41,915 bases of DNA from Bacilli bacterium (lineage in GTDB: Bacteria; Bacillota_I; Bacilli_A; RF39; UBA660), in the NCBI GenBank assembly GCA_017473105.1, contig JAFUNE010000015.1, positions 1 to 41,915 of the forward strand. Direction: 5' to 3'. Numbering within the stretch: position 1 is the stretch's first letter; each line of letters starts with the position of its first letter. Shown in pieces: positions 1 to 7,234 of the stretch. Made by a program: the position numbers and the translations under genes. The notes under the pieces are model-generated. The model had not been told where the DNA came from. It worked only from the letters and a program-made list of their open reading frames with translations, and did not search any database.

Positions 1-1
1 A

Positions 2-124
2 AAAGCCAACAATACTGAATTAAAAGAAAAACTAGACCTATTAAATAATAGACCTAGAAAATGTATAAACTATAATACACCAAATGAGTTAATTAATGAA
101 TATATCATTAATTGTTGCACTTGA
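2..124 (+). CDS. IS30-family transposase, C-terminal end (cut by window edge)
   Basis: The open frame enters from the left edge and ends at TGA. Its 40 residues contain LNNRPRKCINYNTPNELI, the typical C-terminus of IS30-type DDE transposases (NNRPRKxLxxxTPxE). The last codons and the bases just after the stop (GTTGCACTTGATTTGAC) look like the right terminal inverted repeat that IS30 elements often place across the stop codon. The catalytic domain lies outside the window, so intactness cannot be judged. It is one of very few plus-strand genes here. Confidence 0.75.
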   Translation, partial: KANNTELKEKLDLLNNRPRKCINYNTPNELINEYIINCCT

Positions 125-140
125 TTTGACAAATTATCTA

Positions 141-172
141 TGAAAAAAGAATAGTTTTATCCAACTATTCTT
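141..172 (-). terminator. Rho-independent terminator of the 84-aa gene
   Basis: The 8-bp stem AAGAATAG/CTATTCTT has a 10-nt loop and, read on the minus strand, is followed by a T-tract. The stop codon of the gene lies in the stem. Confidence 0.7.
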
Positions 173-419
173 CATTTTTATCTATTTCTCTAAATAATTC
201 AATAACTAATTTCTTTGCTAATTCATCATTCATTTGTTCCTTGTTATTCATGATTCTGTTATATAAAACTCCATAATACGCAGTATGTGTTCCAATTCCC
301 ATTATACTTAACATTATTACACTATCACTAATATTACATTCTTTCATTAAATCTATTAATTCTTTTGAATATTTATTTGTTAAATTGTTTACTACTTTTT
401 CTTCTATATTGTTATTCAT
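165..419 (-). CDS. Hypothetical protein, 84 aa
   Basis: I do not recognise this protein. It is a small, probably soluble, mostly helical and charged protein. A glycine-containing hydrophobic stretch (VIMLSIMGIGTHTAYYG, roughly residues 33-49) could be a buried helix or a weak membrane segment. The start is supported by AGGAG seven bases upstream. It has its own terminator and lies between an IS30 remnant and an unrelated hypothetical gene, so context says nothing about its job. A weak promoter (TTGTTT, 16 bp, TATATT) lies upstream around 450-475. Confidence 0.7.
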   Translation of the reverse strand: MNNNIEEKVVNNLTNKYSKELIDLMKECNISDSVIMLSIMGIGTHTAYYGVLYNRIMNNKEQMNDELAKKLVIELFREIDKNEE

Positions 420-496
420 TTTATCTCCTCTTTATTTTTGTAATCTGCATCAAATATATCACTCTTTTAATAATATATCATATATTTTTTTATAAA

Positions 497-529
497 CAAA
501 TAAAAAGAAGAGTTTTATTCTCTTCCTTC
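497..529 (-). terminator. Terminator of the 143-aa gene
   Basis: The stem GAAGAG/CTCTTC has a 7-nt A/T loop and is followed on the minus strand by CTTTTTATTTG. The same T-tract pattern occurs after several other terminators in the window. Confidence 0.7.
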
Positions 530-946
530 TAATCTACATAATAAGTCTATTTTAAACATTTCTTTTTGAGCGTTTGCTTTAGAAATCATAATTCCTTTAT
601 AAGCAGTTAACTCTGATCTATGACCGTCTAATAAAATATCTTTTGGTTCTAAATTATTTAACATAACAATATTATTTTCTTTATATACTGTATAGTTTAA
701 TTTAACTTCTCCGTATACTTTTACGAATAATGAATCAGTTGGTAATCTTAAATCATATGTTTCAGTTTGTTCATGTTTATTAATTGAAACTAATTCTCCA
801 ACGAATTCTCCACTTCTTAATTTTGGATAAAAATCAAACATAAGTTTTTTATAAGCAACCATGTTATATTTTTTTAAACTTCTTTCTAATTTTTTAAAAT
901 TATTTTCGTCTAGATAATCTAAAATAAATCTACCTTTCATAATCAT
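515..946 (-). CDS. Hypothetical protein, 143 aa
   Basis: I do not recognise this protein. The first half is basic and helical; the second half has alternating hydrophobic residues (LFVKVYGEVKLNYTVY, about residues 75-95) suggesting a beta domain. There is no signal peptide or membrane segment. Three in-frame starts cluster at 949 (TTG), 946 (ATG) and 940 (ATG); I chose 946 because it is best spaced from the G-run Shine-Dalgarno AAGGGGGG. A consensus promoter gives a leader of only about 20-25 nt and a terminator follows, so it is monocistronic and probably well expressed. Confidence 0.75.
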   Translation of the reverse strand: MIMKGRFILDYLDENNFKKLERSLKKYNMVAYKKLMFDFYPKLRSGEFVGELVSINKHEQTETYDLRLPTDSLFVKVYGEVKLNYTVYKENNIVMLNNLEPKDILLDGHRSELTAYKGIMISKANAQKEMFKIDLLCRLEGRE

Positions 947-975
947 CAAAACCCCCCTTAATGATTTGTGTATAA

Positions 976-1004
976 ATTATAACACAAATGCCTTTAAAAG
1001 TCAA
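976..1004 (-). promoter_or_regulatory. Consensus promoter of the 143-aa gene
   Basis: TTGACT (999-1004), a 17-bp spacer, and TATAAT (976-981) preceded by TGT (extended -10). The -10 lies in an inverted repeat, ATTTGTG (964-970) and CACAAAT (983-989), which may be an operator. The rest of the gap up to 1186 holds the palindrome described next and no gene that I can see. Confidence 0.85.
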
Positions 1005-1084
1005 GTTTTTATTGGTTTTATTAACTTTTAAACCTTTCATTCTATTTTCCTATTCTTTTTTTCTATTTATATTTTCCTATATTA

Positions 1085-1158
1085 TAAAAGTATCACATTT
1101 TATTGTTATATGTAAATATCATTGAATGCATTTTACATTTGACTATGTGATACTTTTA
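1085..1158. repeat. 74-bp nested palindrome between genes
   Basis: Perfect 14-bp arms, TAAAAGTATCACAT at 1085-1098 and its complement at 1145-1158, enclose a second pair ATGTAAA (1110-1116)/TTTACAT (1132-1138) and a central AATGCATT. There is no T-tract on either side, so it does not look like a terminator. It could be a small mobile palindrome or the fold of an RNA 3' end of the upstream operon. Confidence 0.65.
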
Positions 1159-1186
1159 AATACAAGATTATATTATTTTAGAATAC

Positions 1187-1510
1187 TTATCTAGTTTTTG
1201 ATACTGAAACTTCTTCCGTTTCATTCATTTCTTCTTCTGAATTTAATTCATTTGTTTTTGATATATTATTTTGAACAGGTCTGAATTTTTTAAACATTTT
1301 TGTTTGTTTACTTAATGTTTCAAGTAATAACTTATCATTTTCTATTAATTCATCTACCTCTCCACGTCTTGCGCACACTTCATCAAAGTATTTATTTGCT
1401 AAGAATTGAATTTCTAATGAACTTGTTAGTCCAAGTCCTAGTTCTTCATTTTTATTAAATACGTATTCACAGTAATCAATATGATCTCTGTATTCCAGGG
1501 GGTTGAACAT
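1187..1510 (-). CDS. Hypothetical protein, 107 aa, downstream of thrS
   Basis: I do not recognise this protein. It is acidic, with an aromatic N-terminus, a helical middle and a low-complexity Glu/Ser tail (NSEEEMNETEEVSVSKTR) that is likely disordered. It starts two bases after the thrS stop, with its Shine-Dalgarno (AAAGGA) inside the thrS end, so it is translated from the same T-box-controlled transcript. No terminator of the usual kind follows it; the 74-bp palindrome is the first structure downstream. Confidence 0.7.
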   Translation of the reverse strand: MFNPLEYRDHIDYCEYVFNKNEELGLGLTSSLEIQFLANKYFDEVCARRGEVDELIENDKLLLETLSKQTKMFKKFRPVQNNISKTNELNSEEEMNETEEVSVSKTR

Positions 1511-1512
1511 TA

Positions 1513-3279
1513 TTAATTTTCCTTTCTCTTTTTATCTTCTATCTCATTATCTATTAAATTAATAAATTCGTCAATACTTAATGTAGTTGTCTTGTCACTT
1601 CCTTGTACACGATAACTTATTTCATTATTATCTCTTTCTTTGTCTCCAAGTATTAAAGTATAAGGAATTTTATTTATAACACTTTCTCTCATTTTATAAC
1701 TTAGTTTTTCATTTCTATCATCTAATTTTACTCTTATATCTTTATCATATAACATTTCAAAGATTTTATTTGCATATTCTAGGTGATATTCATTATTTAC
1801 TGGAATAATGTTTATTTGAGTTGGAGCTAGCCATAATGGAAGAGCACCTTTAGTTTCTTCTAGAACAAATGCTGTAAATCTATCAAATGTCCCAAGAATT
1901 GCTCTGTGAATTACCACTGGAGTTTGTTTTTCTCCTTTTTCATCAACATAAGTTAATTCGAATCTTTTTGGTAATAAAAAGTCTAGTTGACAAGTTGAAA
2001 GAGTTACTTCTGGTCCTACTGCTGGTTTTACTTCAACATCTAATTTTGGTCCATAGAATGCTGCTTCTCCTACTGCTTCATAATATGGGATTTCAAGTTC
2101 ATTTAATACTTCTCTTAATTTATCTTCTGCCATATCCCACATATTATCGTCATCATAATATTTTTCTTTATCTTCTTTATCTCTTAAAGATAATCTAAAA
2201 CTATAATTTTTTAATCCAAAGTCTTCATATACATCTAGTATTAATTTAACAACCTTTTTAAATTCTTCTCCAATTTGTTCTGGTGTTACGAAAAGGTGAG
2301 CATCGTTTTGGCACATACATCTTACTCTTTCAAGACCTTTAACAGCACCGCTTGCTTCGTATCTAAAATCAGCTGCAAATTCACCTATTCTAATTGGTAA
2401 ATCTCTATATGAATGTAATTTATTTCCGTAAACTAGCATATGATGTGGACAATTCATTGGTCTTAAAACAAATTCTTCATTATCAACTTTCATTGAAGGG
2501 AACATATTTTCTTTGTAATGATCCCAGTGACCACTTGTTTTATATAAGTCTACAGTTCCTACGCATGGAGTATATACATGATTATATCCTAATTTTACTT
2601 CTTTTTTATAGATATAATTTTCTAATTGTTTTCTTACGATTGCTCCATTTGGTAACCAAAGTGGCATTCCTTTTCCGACTAAATCATGAGACATGAATAT
2701 ATCTAAGTCTTTACCTATTTTTCTGTGATCTCTTTCTTTTGCTTCTTCTATTTCTTTTAAGTATTCATTTAAATCTTCTTCATTTTCGTAGCATACACCA
2801 TATATTCTTTGAAGCATTTTGTTTTTAGAGTCACCTTTATAATAAGCACCACTGAATTTAATTAGTTTAAAATATTTTATTAATTTTGTACTTTCTACAT
2901 GTGGTCCTCTACATAAATCAGTAAAGTCTTCTTGTCTATATGCTGAAATAACTGTATCGTTTTCATCCATATTATTTATTAAATCTAATTTATATTCATC
3001 ATCTTTAAACATTTCAAGAGCTTCTTTTTTTGAAAGTTCTAATCTTTTAATTAGTTTATTAGATTTAGATATTTTTTTCATTTCTTTTTCAATTTTTGCC
3101 AGATCTTCTTCGGTAATTGAATCATCTCCAAGGTCAATGTCATAGTAGAATCCTTCTTCAATTACTGGCCCTACCCAGAATTTTGCATGTGGGTATAAAT
3201 GTTTTACAGCATGAGCTAATAAGTGAGCACAACTATGATTTAACATATTTAGTTTTTCATCTTGTTTAATTTCTTTCAT
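1513..3279 (-). CDS. thrS: Threonyl-tRNA synthetase lacking the TGS domain
   Basis: A cytoplasmic class II enzyme that charges tRNA-Thr. The 588 residues begin almost directly with the editing domain (HSCAHLLAHAVKHLYP near residue 15; CRGPHVEST near 123), so the N-terminal TGS domain (about 60 residues) of the usual 640-residue enzyme is absent. The catalytic core shows motif 2 (FRYEASGAVKGLERVR), the zinc-site segment MNCPHHM and a C-terminal anticodon-binding domain (PTQINIIPVN onward). The start is fixed by AAAGGAAG upstream and by the T-box leader terminator just before it. Expression should respond to uncharged tRNA-Thr. Confidence 0.97.
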   Translation of the reverse strand: MKEIKQDEKLNMLNHSCAHLLAHAVKHLYPHAKFWVGPVIEEGFYYDIDLGDDSITEEDLAKIEKEMKKISKSNKLIKRLELSKKEALEMFKDDEYKLDLINNMDENDTVISAYRQEDFTDLCRGPHVESTKLIKYFKLIKFSGAYYKGDSKNKMLQRIYGVCYENEEDLNEYLKEIEEAKERDHRKIGKDLDIFMSHDLVGKGMPLWLPNGAIVRKQLENYIYKKEVKLGYNHVYTPCVGTVDLYKTSGHWDHYKENMFPSMKVDNEEFVLRPMNCPHHMLVYGNKLHSYRDLPIRIGEFAADFRYEASGAVKGLERVRCMCQNDAHLFVTPEQIGEEFKKVVKLILDVYEDFGLKNYSFRLSLRDKEDKEKYYDDDNMWDMAEDKLREVLNELEIPYYEAVGEAAFYGPKLDVEVKPAVGPEVTLSTCQLDFLLPKRFELTYVDEKGEKQTPVVIHRAILGTFDRFTAFVLEETKGALPLWLAPTQINIIPVNNEYHLEYANKIFEMLYDKDIRVKLDDRNEKLSYKMRESVINKIPYTLILGDKERDNNEISYRVQGSDKTTTLSIDEFINLIDNEIEDKKRKEN

Positions 3280-3301
3280 TTTTCTTCTTCCTTTCTTTTT
3301 T

Positions 3302-3509
3302 TAAAATAAAAAGGAATGGTACACAAGGAGTCATAAATGACGGTACCATCCCTTTAATTAACTTTATTTTGTTTTGTAACGAAAACAACTCGTAGGCTAT
3401 TAACCTCATACAACTGGTAGTAACTATTAACTTGTTACCTTAGTTTACACCAACCACTAAGTCTCTTTGCTAACATAATTAATAATCTCGTCCAATTAAT
3501 TAATTTACT
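3302..3509 (-). promoter_or_regulatory. T-box leader (Thr) controlling thrS
   Basis: On the minus strand the leader carries the T-box core AAAGGGATGGTACCGTC; its TGGT would pair with the 3' end of uncharged tRNA-Thr. A terminator pairs 3343-3354 with 3311-3322 and is followed by TTTTTATTTT. Stem I shows AGAGA and TGGTTGGTG, shared with the aspS leader. The likely specifier is ACC (Thr) at 3416-3418 followed by A. Uncharged tRNA-Thr should stabilise the antiterminator and allow thrS transcription. Confidence 0.93.
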
Positions 3510-3515
3510 TTATAA

Positions 3516-3544
3516 ATAATAACATAACTTTATTTTTTATGCAA
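3516..3544 (-). promoter_or_regulatory. Promoter of the thrS T-box transcript
   Basis: TTGCAT (3539-3544), a 17-bp spacer, and TATTAT (3516-3521) preceded by TGT. The -35 overlaps the stop codon of the upstream 220-aa gene. Confidence 0.7.
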
Positions 3545-4199
3545 CATCCTTTAATGATAATAGTTTGTTATTTCTTTTCACATCTGTTAGAGCAGTTATT
3601 GTTTTTGTTAATGCTTCTAACTCTTCTACACTTAATTCTCCTATTGCTTTTGCGATGTCTGTCTTAGTTACTGAATCTTTTACCATTACATGTTCAACTA
3701 CCTTATTTTCGTCTAAAAATGGTGTTAAATTTAATTTATCTTCTGGTGTTGATTCTCTTGTTACATATTCTATAGGAGTAATATATGTGTCATATAAAGT
3801 GTAATCATTTTTTCTTGCTGTGTATTTTTCTGGTTTTTCAAAAATAATTTCATTTTCAATTTTTGCTACACTTAAATCTTCTTTTTCTTCTTCTTTTTCT
3901 TCTTGGTTTATATTTACATATTTACCAGATGAAATAACTCTTTCTACTTCTGCTTCAATTGCGTGTTCTCCGCTTGTTAAATTAATTGCTTTCATAGCAT
4001 AATAAAATGGAATAAAACCTTTTAGAAATGCCACTATTGCATCATTAAAGTCATATAAACTATTTTTATTTTTTAATACATATCCTTTTTCATGTAATCT
4101 TGCTTTGATAACAGTTTGAACTCTATCAATAACTGTTAAACCAAATGCTGTAGACATACATTGAGTTACAACGTATATTAAGAAAATTGTACTTAACAT
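3537..4199 (-). CDS. Hypothetical membrane-anchored protein, 220 aa
   Basis: Function unknown. The N-terminus has one membrane segment (about residues 2-20), then a basic segment with KARLHEKGYVLKNKN, a second hydrophobic stretch (about 57-72) and a long charged, probably cytoplasmic, region with a Glu/Lys-rich linker (about 98-110) and helical C-terminus. The layout (short N-terminal anchor, K-x-G-Y motif, hydrophobic segment, charged tail) recurs in the gene at 9988-10677, suggesting distant relatives. The Shine-Dalgarno is GAGGGGG. The gene has its own strong promoter. Confidence 0.75.
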   Translation of the reverse strand: MLSTIFLIYVVTQCMSTAFGLTVIDRVQTVIKARLHEKGYVLKNKNSLYDFNDAIVAFLKGFIPFYYAMKAINLTSGEHAIEAEVERVISSGKYVNINQEEKEEEKEDLSVAKIENEIIFEKPEKYTARKNDYTLYDTYITPIEYVTRESTPEDKLNLTPFLDENKVVEHVMVKDSVTKTDIAKAIGELSVEELEALTKTITALTDVKRNNKLLSLKDVA

Positions 4200-4231
4200 A
4201 TCTATTCCCCCTCTTCTAAAAATGTGGATAT

Positions 4232-4260
4232 ATTATACCATAAATGGTGTTTTCTGTCAA
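4232..4260 (-). promoter_or_regulatory. Consensus promoter of the 220-aa membrane protein gene
   Basis: TTGACA (4255-4260), exactly 17 bp, TATAAT (4232-4237), with TGG just before the -10. The spacer end forms the small palindrome ACCAT-TT-ATGGT. Confidence 0.88.
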
Positions 4261-4332
4261 ATAAGATATAATTATTATATAATAAGAGTGATAATTTATC
4301 ATTAATCAGTAAAATTGTATACATTATGATAA

Positions 4333-4370
4333 GCAAAATAAAAAGTCACATAAATTATTTAGTGACTTTA
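4333..4370 (-). terminator. Terminator of the sigma factor gene
   Basis: The stem AAAGTCAC/GTGACTTT has a 12-nt loop and is followed on the minus strand by TTTATTTTG. Confidence 0.8.
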
Positions 4371-4374
4371 TTTT

Positions 4375-5583
4375 TTAAGCTCTTTGTTTTTTCATTCTTA
4401 GTGAGAAGTTATCATCGAAATCTTGAATTTGACTTTTTTCATATAGTTTTTTTAAACATTTTGTTTCAATTTGTCTAACTCTTTCACGTGTTACCCCATA
4501 GATATCAGCTATTTCTTGAAGTGTATATATTTCTCCATAAAAACCAAATCTTAATTTTATTACTTCTTTTTCTTTTTCTAATAAGATGTCTAGTCCATTG
4601 ATATAATTGATTAATTCTTCGTTGAATATTTGATTTGTTTTTTCTGTTATTGAGTTTCTTTCGTCTTCTATTCCTTCTCCAATTTCATTTTTTTCATCTT
4701 CTAATATTTTGTCATATGAAGATGTTTTTGAAAGTTCAATTGATTTTCTTATTTCATTTACTGTTTGAAGTGATATATCCATTATTTGAGCAAGTTCGTC
4801 ATCTGATATTTCAAGACCATCATTTTCTATTTTGTATGAGTTTATTATTCTTTTTGCTTTTACGATTTTTTCATGTAATCCATATGGTATTCTAATAGTT
4901 CTACTTGAATATGCAAATTCTCTTTGTATTCTTTGTTTTATCCACCATAGTGCATATGTTGAGAATCTACAATGATAGTTTGAATCATATTTATTAGCCG
5001 CTATTATTAATCCTTCATTTCCTGCTTGAATAACATCTTCATAAGATAACTCATATCCTTTGTATCTTTTTGCTACGCCTAAAACAAGTTTTAAATTATG
5101 TTCAATTAGTTTTTGTCTTCCTTCAAATCCTAAATTTGATAATTCTATTTCTTCTTCTTTTGTTAGTAGTCTATATTGGTCAACTTCACTAAAATAGACT
5201 TTAAGTATATCTAAACCTTTATTTCCATATTTTCTATTGGTTGAAAAATCATCTATATCTATATTTTGTTCATGTCCTGTACTTATTGAATATATTTCTA
5301 ATAAAATACTTAAATTATGGAAATCATTTATTCTTACAAGTTTATCTGCTAGATAGATGATGTTAAACATATTATTTAGTTTTTTTGATACTGTAAGTAA
5401 TTTATCTGATTCGAATTCTCCTATTGTATAATTATTTAATTTTAAGAAATTAGATAATCTTTGTGCATTTTCTAATTGATTTTTAAGTTTATTTATATCA
5501 GAAAAATTATTTTCTATATATTTTATTATTTTTTCTAACTCTTCTTCTGTTAAATATAGTTTAATATCTTCTTTATTTTCCAT
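4375..5583 (-). CDS. Sigma-70 family RNA polymerase sigma factor (RpoD/SigA-like)
   Basis: A promoter-recognition subunit of RNA polymerase, 402 residues. An N-terminal 120-residue helical region that I do not recognise precedes region 1.2 (about 126-157), region 2 (158-235; FSTYALWWIKQRIQ and SSRTIRIPYGLHEKI), region 3 (236-320) and region 4 (330-385; the helix-turn-helix TLQEIADIYGVTRERVRQIE). Region 2 differs from usual SigA at several places (VIQAGNEGLIIAANKYD in place of LIQEGNMGLIKAVDKFD). It may be the primary factor of a divergent lineage or a group 2 factor. The Shine-Dalgarno is AAGGGGG. A strong terminator lies just upstream, so it may depend on read-through or a weak promoter of its own. 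Confidence 0.9.
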   Translation of the reverse strand: MENKEDIKLYLTEEELEKIIKYIENNFSDINKLKNQLENAQRLSNFLKLNNYTIGEFESDKLLTVSKKLNNMFNIIYLADKLVRINDFHNLSILLEIYSISTGHEQNIDIDDFSTNRKYGNKGLDILKVYFSEVDQYRLLTKEEEIELSNLGFEGRQKLIEHNLKLVLGVAKRYKGYELSYEDVIQAGNEGLIIAANKYDSNYHCRFSTYALWWIKQRIQREFAYSSRTIRIPYGLHEKIVKAKRIINSYKIENDGLEISDDELAQIMDISLQTVNEIRKSIELSKTSSYDKILEDEKNEIGEGIEDERNSITEKTNQIFNEELINYINGLDILLEKEKEVIKLRFGFYGEIYTLQEIADIYGVTRERVRQIETKCLKKLYEKSQIQDFDDNFSLRMKKQRA

Positions 5584-5601
5584 AATTCCCCCTTAAGTTA
5601 T

Positions 5602-5626
5602 TAAAAAAAAGTGGAAAATCCACTTT
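5602..5626 (-). terminator. Terminator between the 97-aa gene and the sigma factor gene
   Basis: The 8-bp stem AAAGTGGA/TCCACTTT has a 3-nt loop and eight T residues on the minus strand. It is the strongest-looking terminator in this part of the window and sits 19 bp before the sigma factor start. Confidence 0.85.
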
Positions 5627-5629
5627 ATT

Positions 5630-5923
5630 TTATAAATGCATTTCAGCGTCACTTTCTTCAGAATAATCATCTTCAGCTGATTCAAATGCAAAATTATAGT
5701 GAACGCCTTTTAATCTTCTTAATGATGTATAAACAGCACTTGATAATAATGAATGATATGGTTTGTCTTCGCTTGTTAATGTTATATTTTTTTCATATTC
5801 ATAGTCTTCAATTTTGCTTGATAATTCAATAGCAACCATATCAAGTAATCTATCACTGTATTCAATTCCTTTTTTATTTAAATATTCGATAATACTTTCT
5901 TTCATATCAATAATATTGTTCAT
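5630..5923 (-). CDS. Small acidic-tailed protein, 97 aa
   Basis: Function unknown. A helical N-terminal part (MKESIIEYLNKKGIEYSDRL) is followed by a mixed core and the acidic tail SAEDDYSEESDAEMHL. The same plan and tail (LEDDYSDES) occur in the next gene upstream (6008-6274), so the two are paralogues. There is no signal peptide or membrane segment. The Shine-Dalgarno is AAGGGGG. It has a consensus promoter and terminator of its own and lies directly upstream of the sigma factor gene; a link with that factor is only suggested by position. Confidence 0.78.
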   Translation of the reverse strand: MNNIIDMKESIIEYLNKKGIEYSDRLLDMVAIELSSKIEDYEYEKNITLTSEDKPYHSLLSSAVYTSLRRLKGVHYNFAFESAEDDYSEESDAEMHL

Positions 5924-5952
5924 TTTAATTTCCCCCTTAAAAAAACGAGTAT

Positions 5953-5981
5953 ATTATATCATAAATACACTCATTTGTCAA
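5953..5981 (-). promoter_or_regulatory. Consensus promoter of the 97-aa gene
   Basis: TTGACA (5976-5981), 17 bp, TATAAT (5953-5958), with TGA before the -10. Confidence 0.88.
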
Positions 5982-6007
5982 ATTTACTCTAATCTAATTA
6001 ATCTGTT

Positions 6008-6274
6008 TTATCTTCTCATTCCAAATGTACTTTCATCTGAATAATCGTCTTCTAAACCATCATATAATGGTTCTTCATAATTTATTCCTTCATTATTTTT
6101 TACTATATATCTAATTGATTCTTCTAGTAATTTTGTTCGATCAGTTTCTTCTGTATCTGCTAGTCTTTCATAGAACTCTTCCGCAATCATATCTACTTCT
6201 TTTTCCGAAAAAATATATCCATGGCTCGCTAAAAACATTTTAACTTCTTCTTTAATTTCTATAGTTTCGTTCAT
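6008..6274 (-). CDS. Small acidic-tailed protein, 88 aa (paralogue of 5630-5923)
   Basis: Function unknown. The N-terminal helix (IKEEVKMFLASHGYIFSEKEVDMIAEEF) lines up with that of the 97-aa protein, and the C-terminus EPLYDGLEDDYSDESTFG repeats its acidic tail. Sequence between the two conserved ends has diverged. Translation starts after AAGGAG. The promoter (TTGACA, 16 bp, TAAAAT) lies just downstream of dnaI. It is probably soluble and cytoplasmic. Confidence 0.78.
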   Translation of the reverse strand: MNETIEIKEEVKMFLASHGYIFSEKEVDMIAEEFYERLADTEETDRTKLLEESIRYIVKNNEGINYEEPLYDGLEDDYSDESTFGMRR

Positions 6275-6301
6275 ATTATTTTCTCCTTACTTTATATTTT
6301 T

Positions 6302-6329
6302 ATTTTATCAAAATTATTTTTTTTGTCAA
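6302..6329 (-). promoter_or_regulatory. Promoter of the 88-aa gene
   Basis: TTGACA (6324-6329), 16-bp spacer, TAAAAT (6302-6307), with TGA before the -10. Confidence 0.75.
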
Positions 6330-6331
6330 AA

Positions 6332-7234
6332 TTATTTTCTTTTGTTTTCACTTATTAATTTATCTTCTACAGTTAGGTATCTAATTCTTTCAATAATTCT
6401 TCTTGCTTTTATGATATCACTTCCTTTTGATGTTTCTGATAACACTTGTTCTAATTCGTCTATTGTAAAGTTAGATGTAAAAAATGTTGTTAAATCATTA
6501 TTCATTCTGTGTTGTAATATTGTTCCTAATACTTCATCTCTTGCCCAAGGACTATTGTTTTCTGCTCCTATATCATCTATTAATAACACATCACAGTTCA
6601 TTATTTCATCTAATACTTCATCATAGTTATAATCTGTAAATGATGCTTTTAATCTTTTTAATAATAATGGGTAATAAACGTTAACTGTTTTACATCCTTT
6701 ATTTGATAATTCGTTTAATAATGCACTTACTATATATGATTTACCACTTCCAAAAGAACCACTTAAATAAAGTCCTTTTACTGATTCATTATTTATTTTC
6801 TTTTTGAAGAAATCTTTTATATATTTTAATATACTATTTCTTTCTTTTTCGTTTATTAAGTCATTTAATGATGCTTCTCTTAATGATTTAGGCGTTTCAA
6901 AAAATATTGTTTTATTTTTTTCTTTTTGTTCTTTAAAATGTTTACATGGTTTATAGTAAAATTCTAAATAATCATTTCTTACTTGTGGATAATAAACATG
7001 TCCTTCGATTTCATTTTTACATTTATCTAAACTTCTACATTTTGAGCAATTTTTTAGTTCACATACTGTATTTTCTAATTTAGATGTGTATTTCATAAGT
7101 ATTTCGTCTTCTGTTTTTAATCTATTACATAGTTTTAAAAAGGTTTCATCTTGACTTGCTAAAATGAATTCTCTTCTTAAGTCTTTTTCTATAGCTGATT
7201 TACTTTTTTTTACATAATTATTTGTGCTTATCAT
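6332..7234 (-). CDS. dnaI: Primosomal protein DnaI, helicase loader
   Basis: An AAA+ ATPase that loads the replicative helicase at the origin and at restarted forks, with DnaB and DnaD. The 300 residues have an N-terminal zinc-binding region (cysteines at about 58, 63, 66, 72 and 97 with His99), then the ATPase with Walker A GSFGSGKS (159-166), Walker B LLIDDIGAE (217-225) and a sensor-like TSNF. Its ATG overlaps the dnaB stop (ATGA), so the two are translationally coupled, as in other Firmicutes. No clear terminator follows. Confidence 0.93.
   Translation of the reverse strand: MISTNNYVKKSKSAIEKDLRREFILASQDETFLKLCNRLKTEDEILMKYTSKLENTVCELKNCSKCRSLDKCKNEIEGHVYYPQVRNDYLEFYYKPCKHFKEQKEKNKTIFFETPKSLREASLNDLINEKERNSILKYIKDFFKKKINNESVKGLYLSGSFGSGKSYIVSALLNELSNKGCKTVNVYYPLLLKRLKASFTDYNYDEVLDEIMNCDVLLIDDIGAENNSPWARDEVLGTILQHRMNNDLTTFFTSNFTIDELEQVLSETSKGSDIIKARRIIERIRYLTVEDKLISENKRK

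Noticed and set aside
1887..2696. Leu/Tyr-rich plus-strand ORFs opposite thrS
   Set aside because: Antisense shadows of a conserved gene; low-complexity hydrophobic translation and no initiation signals.
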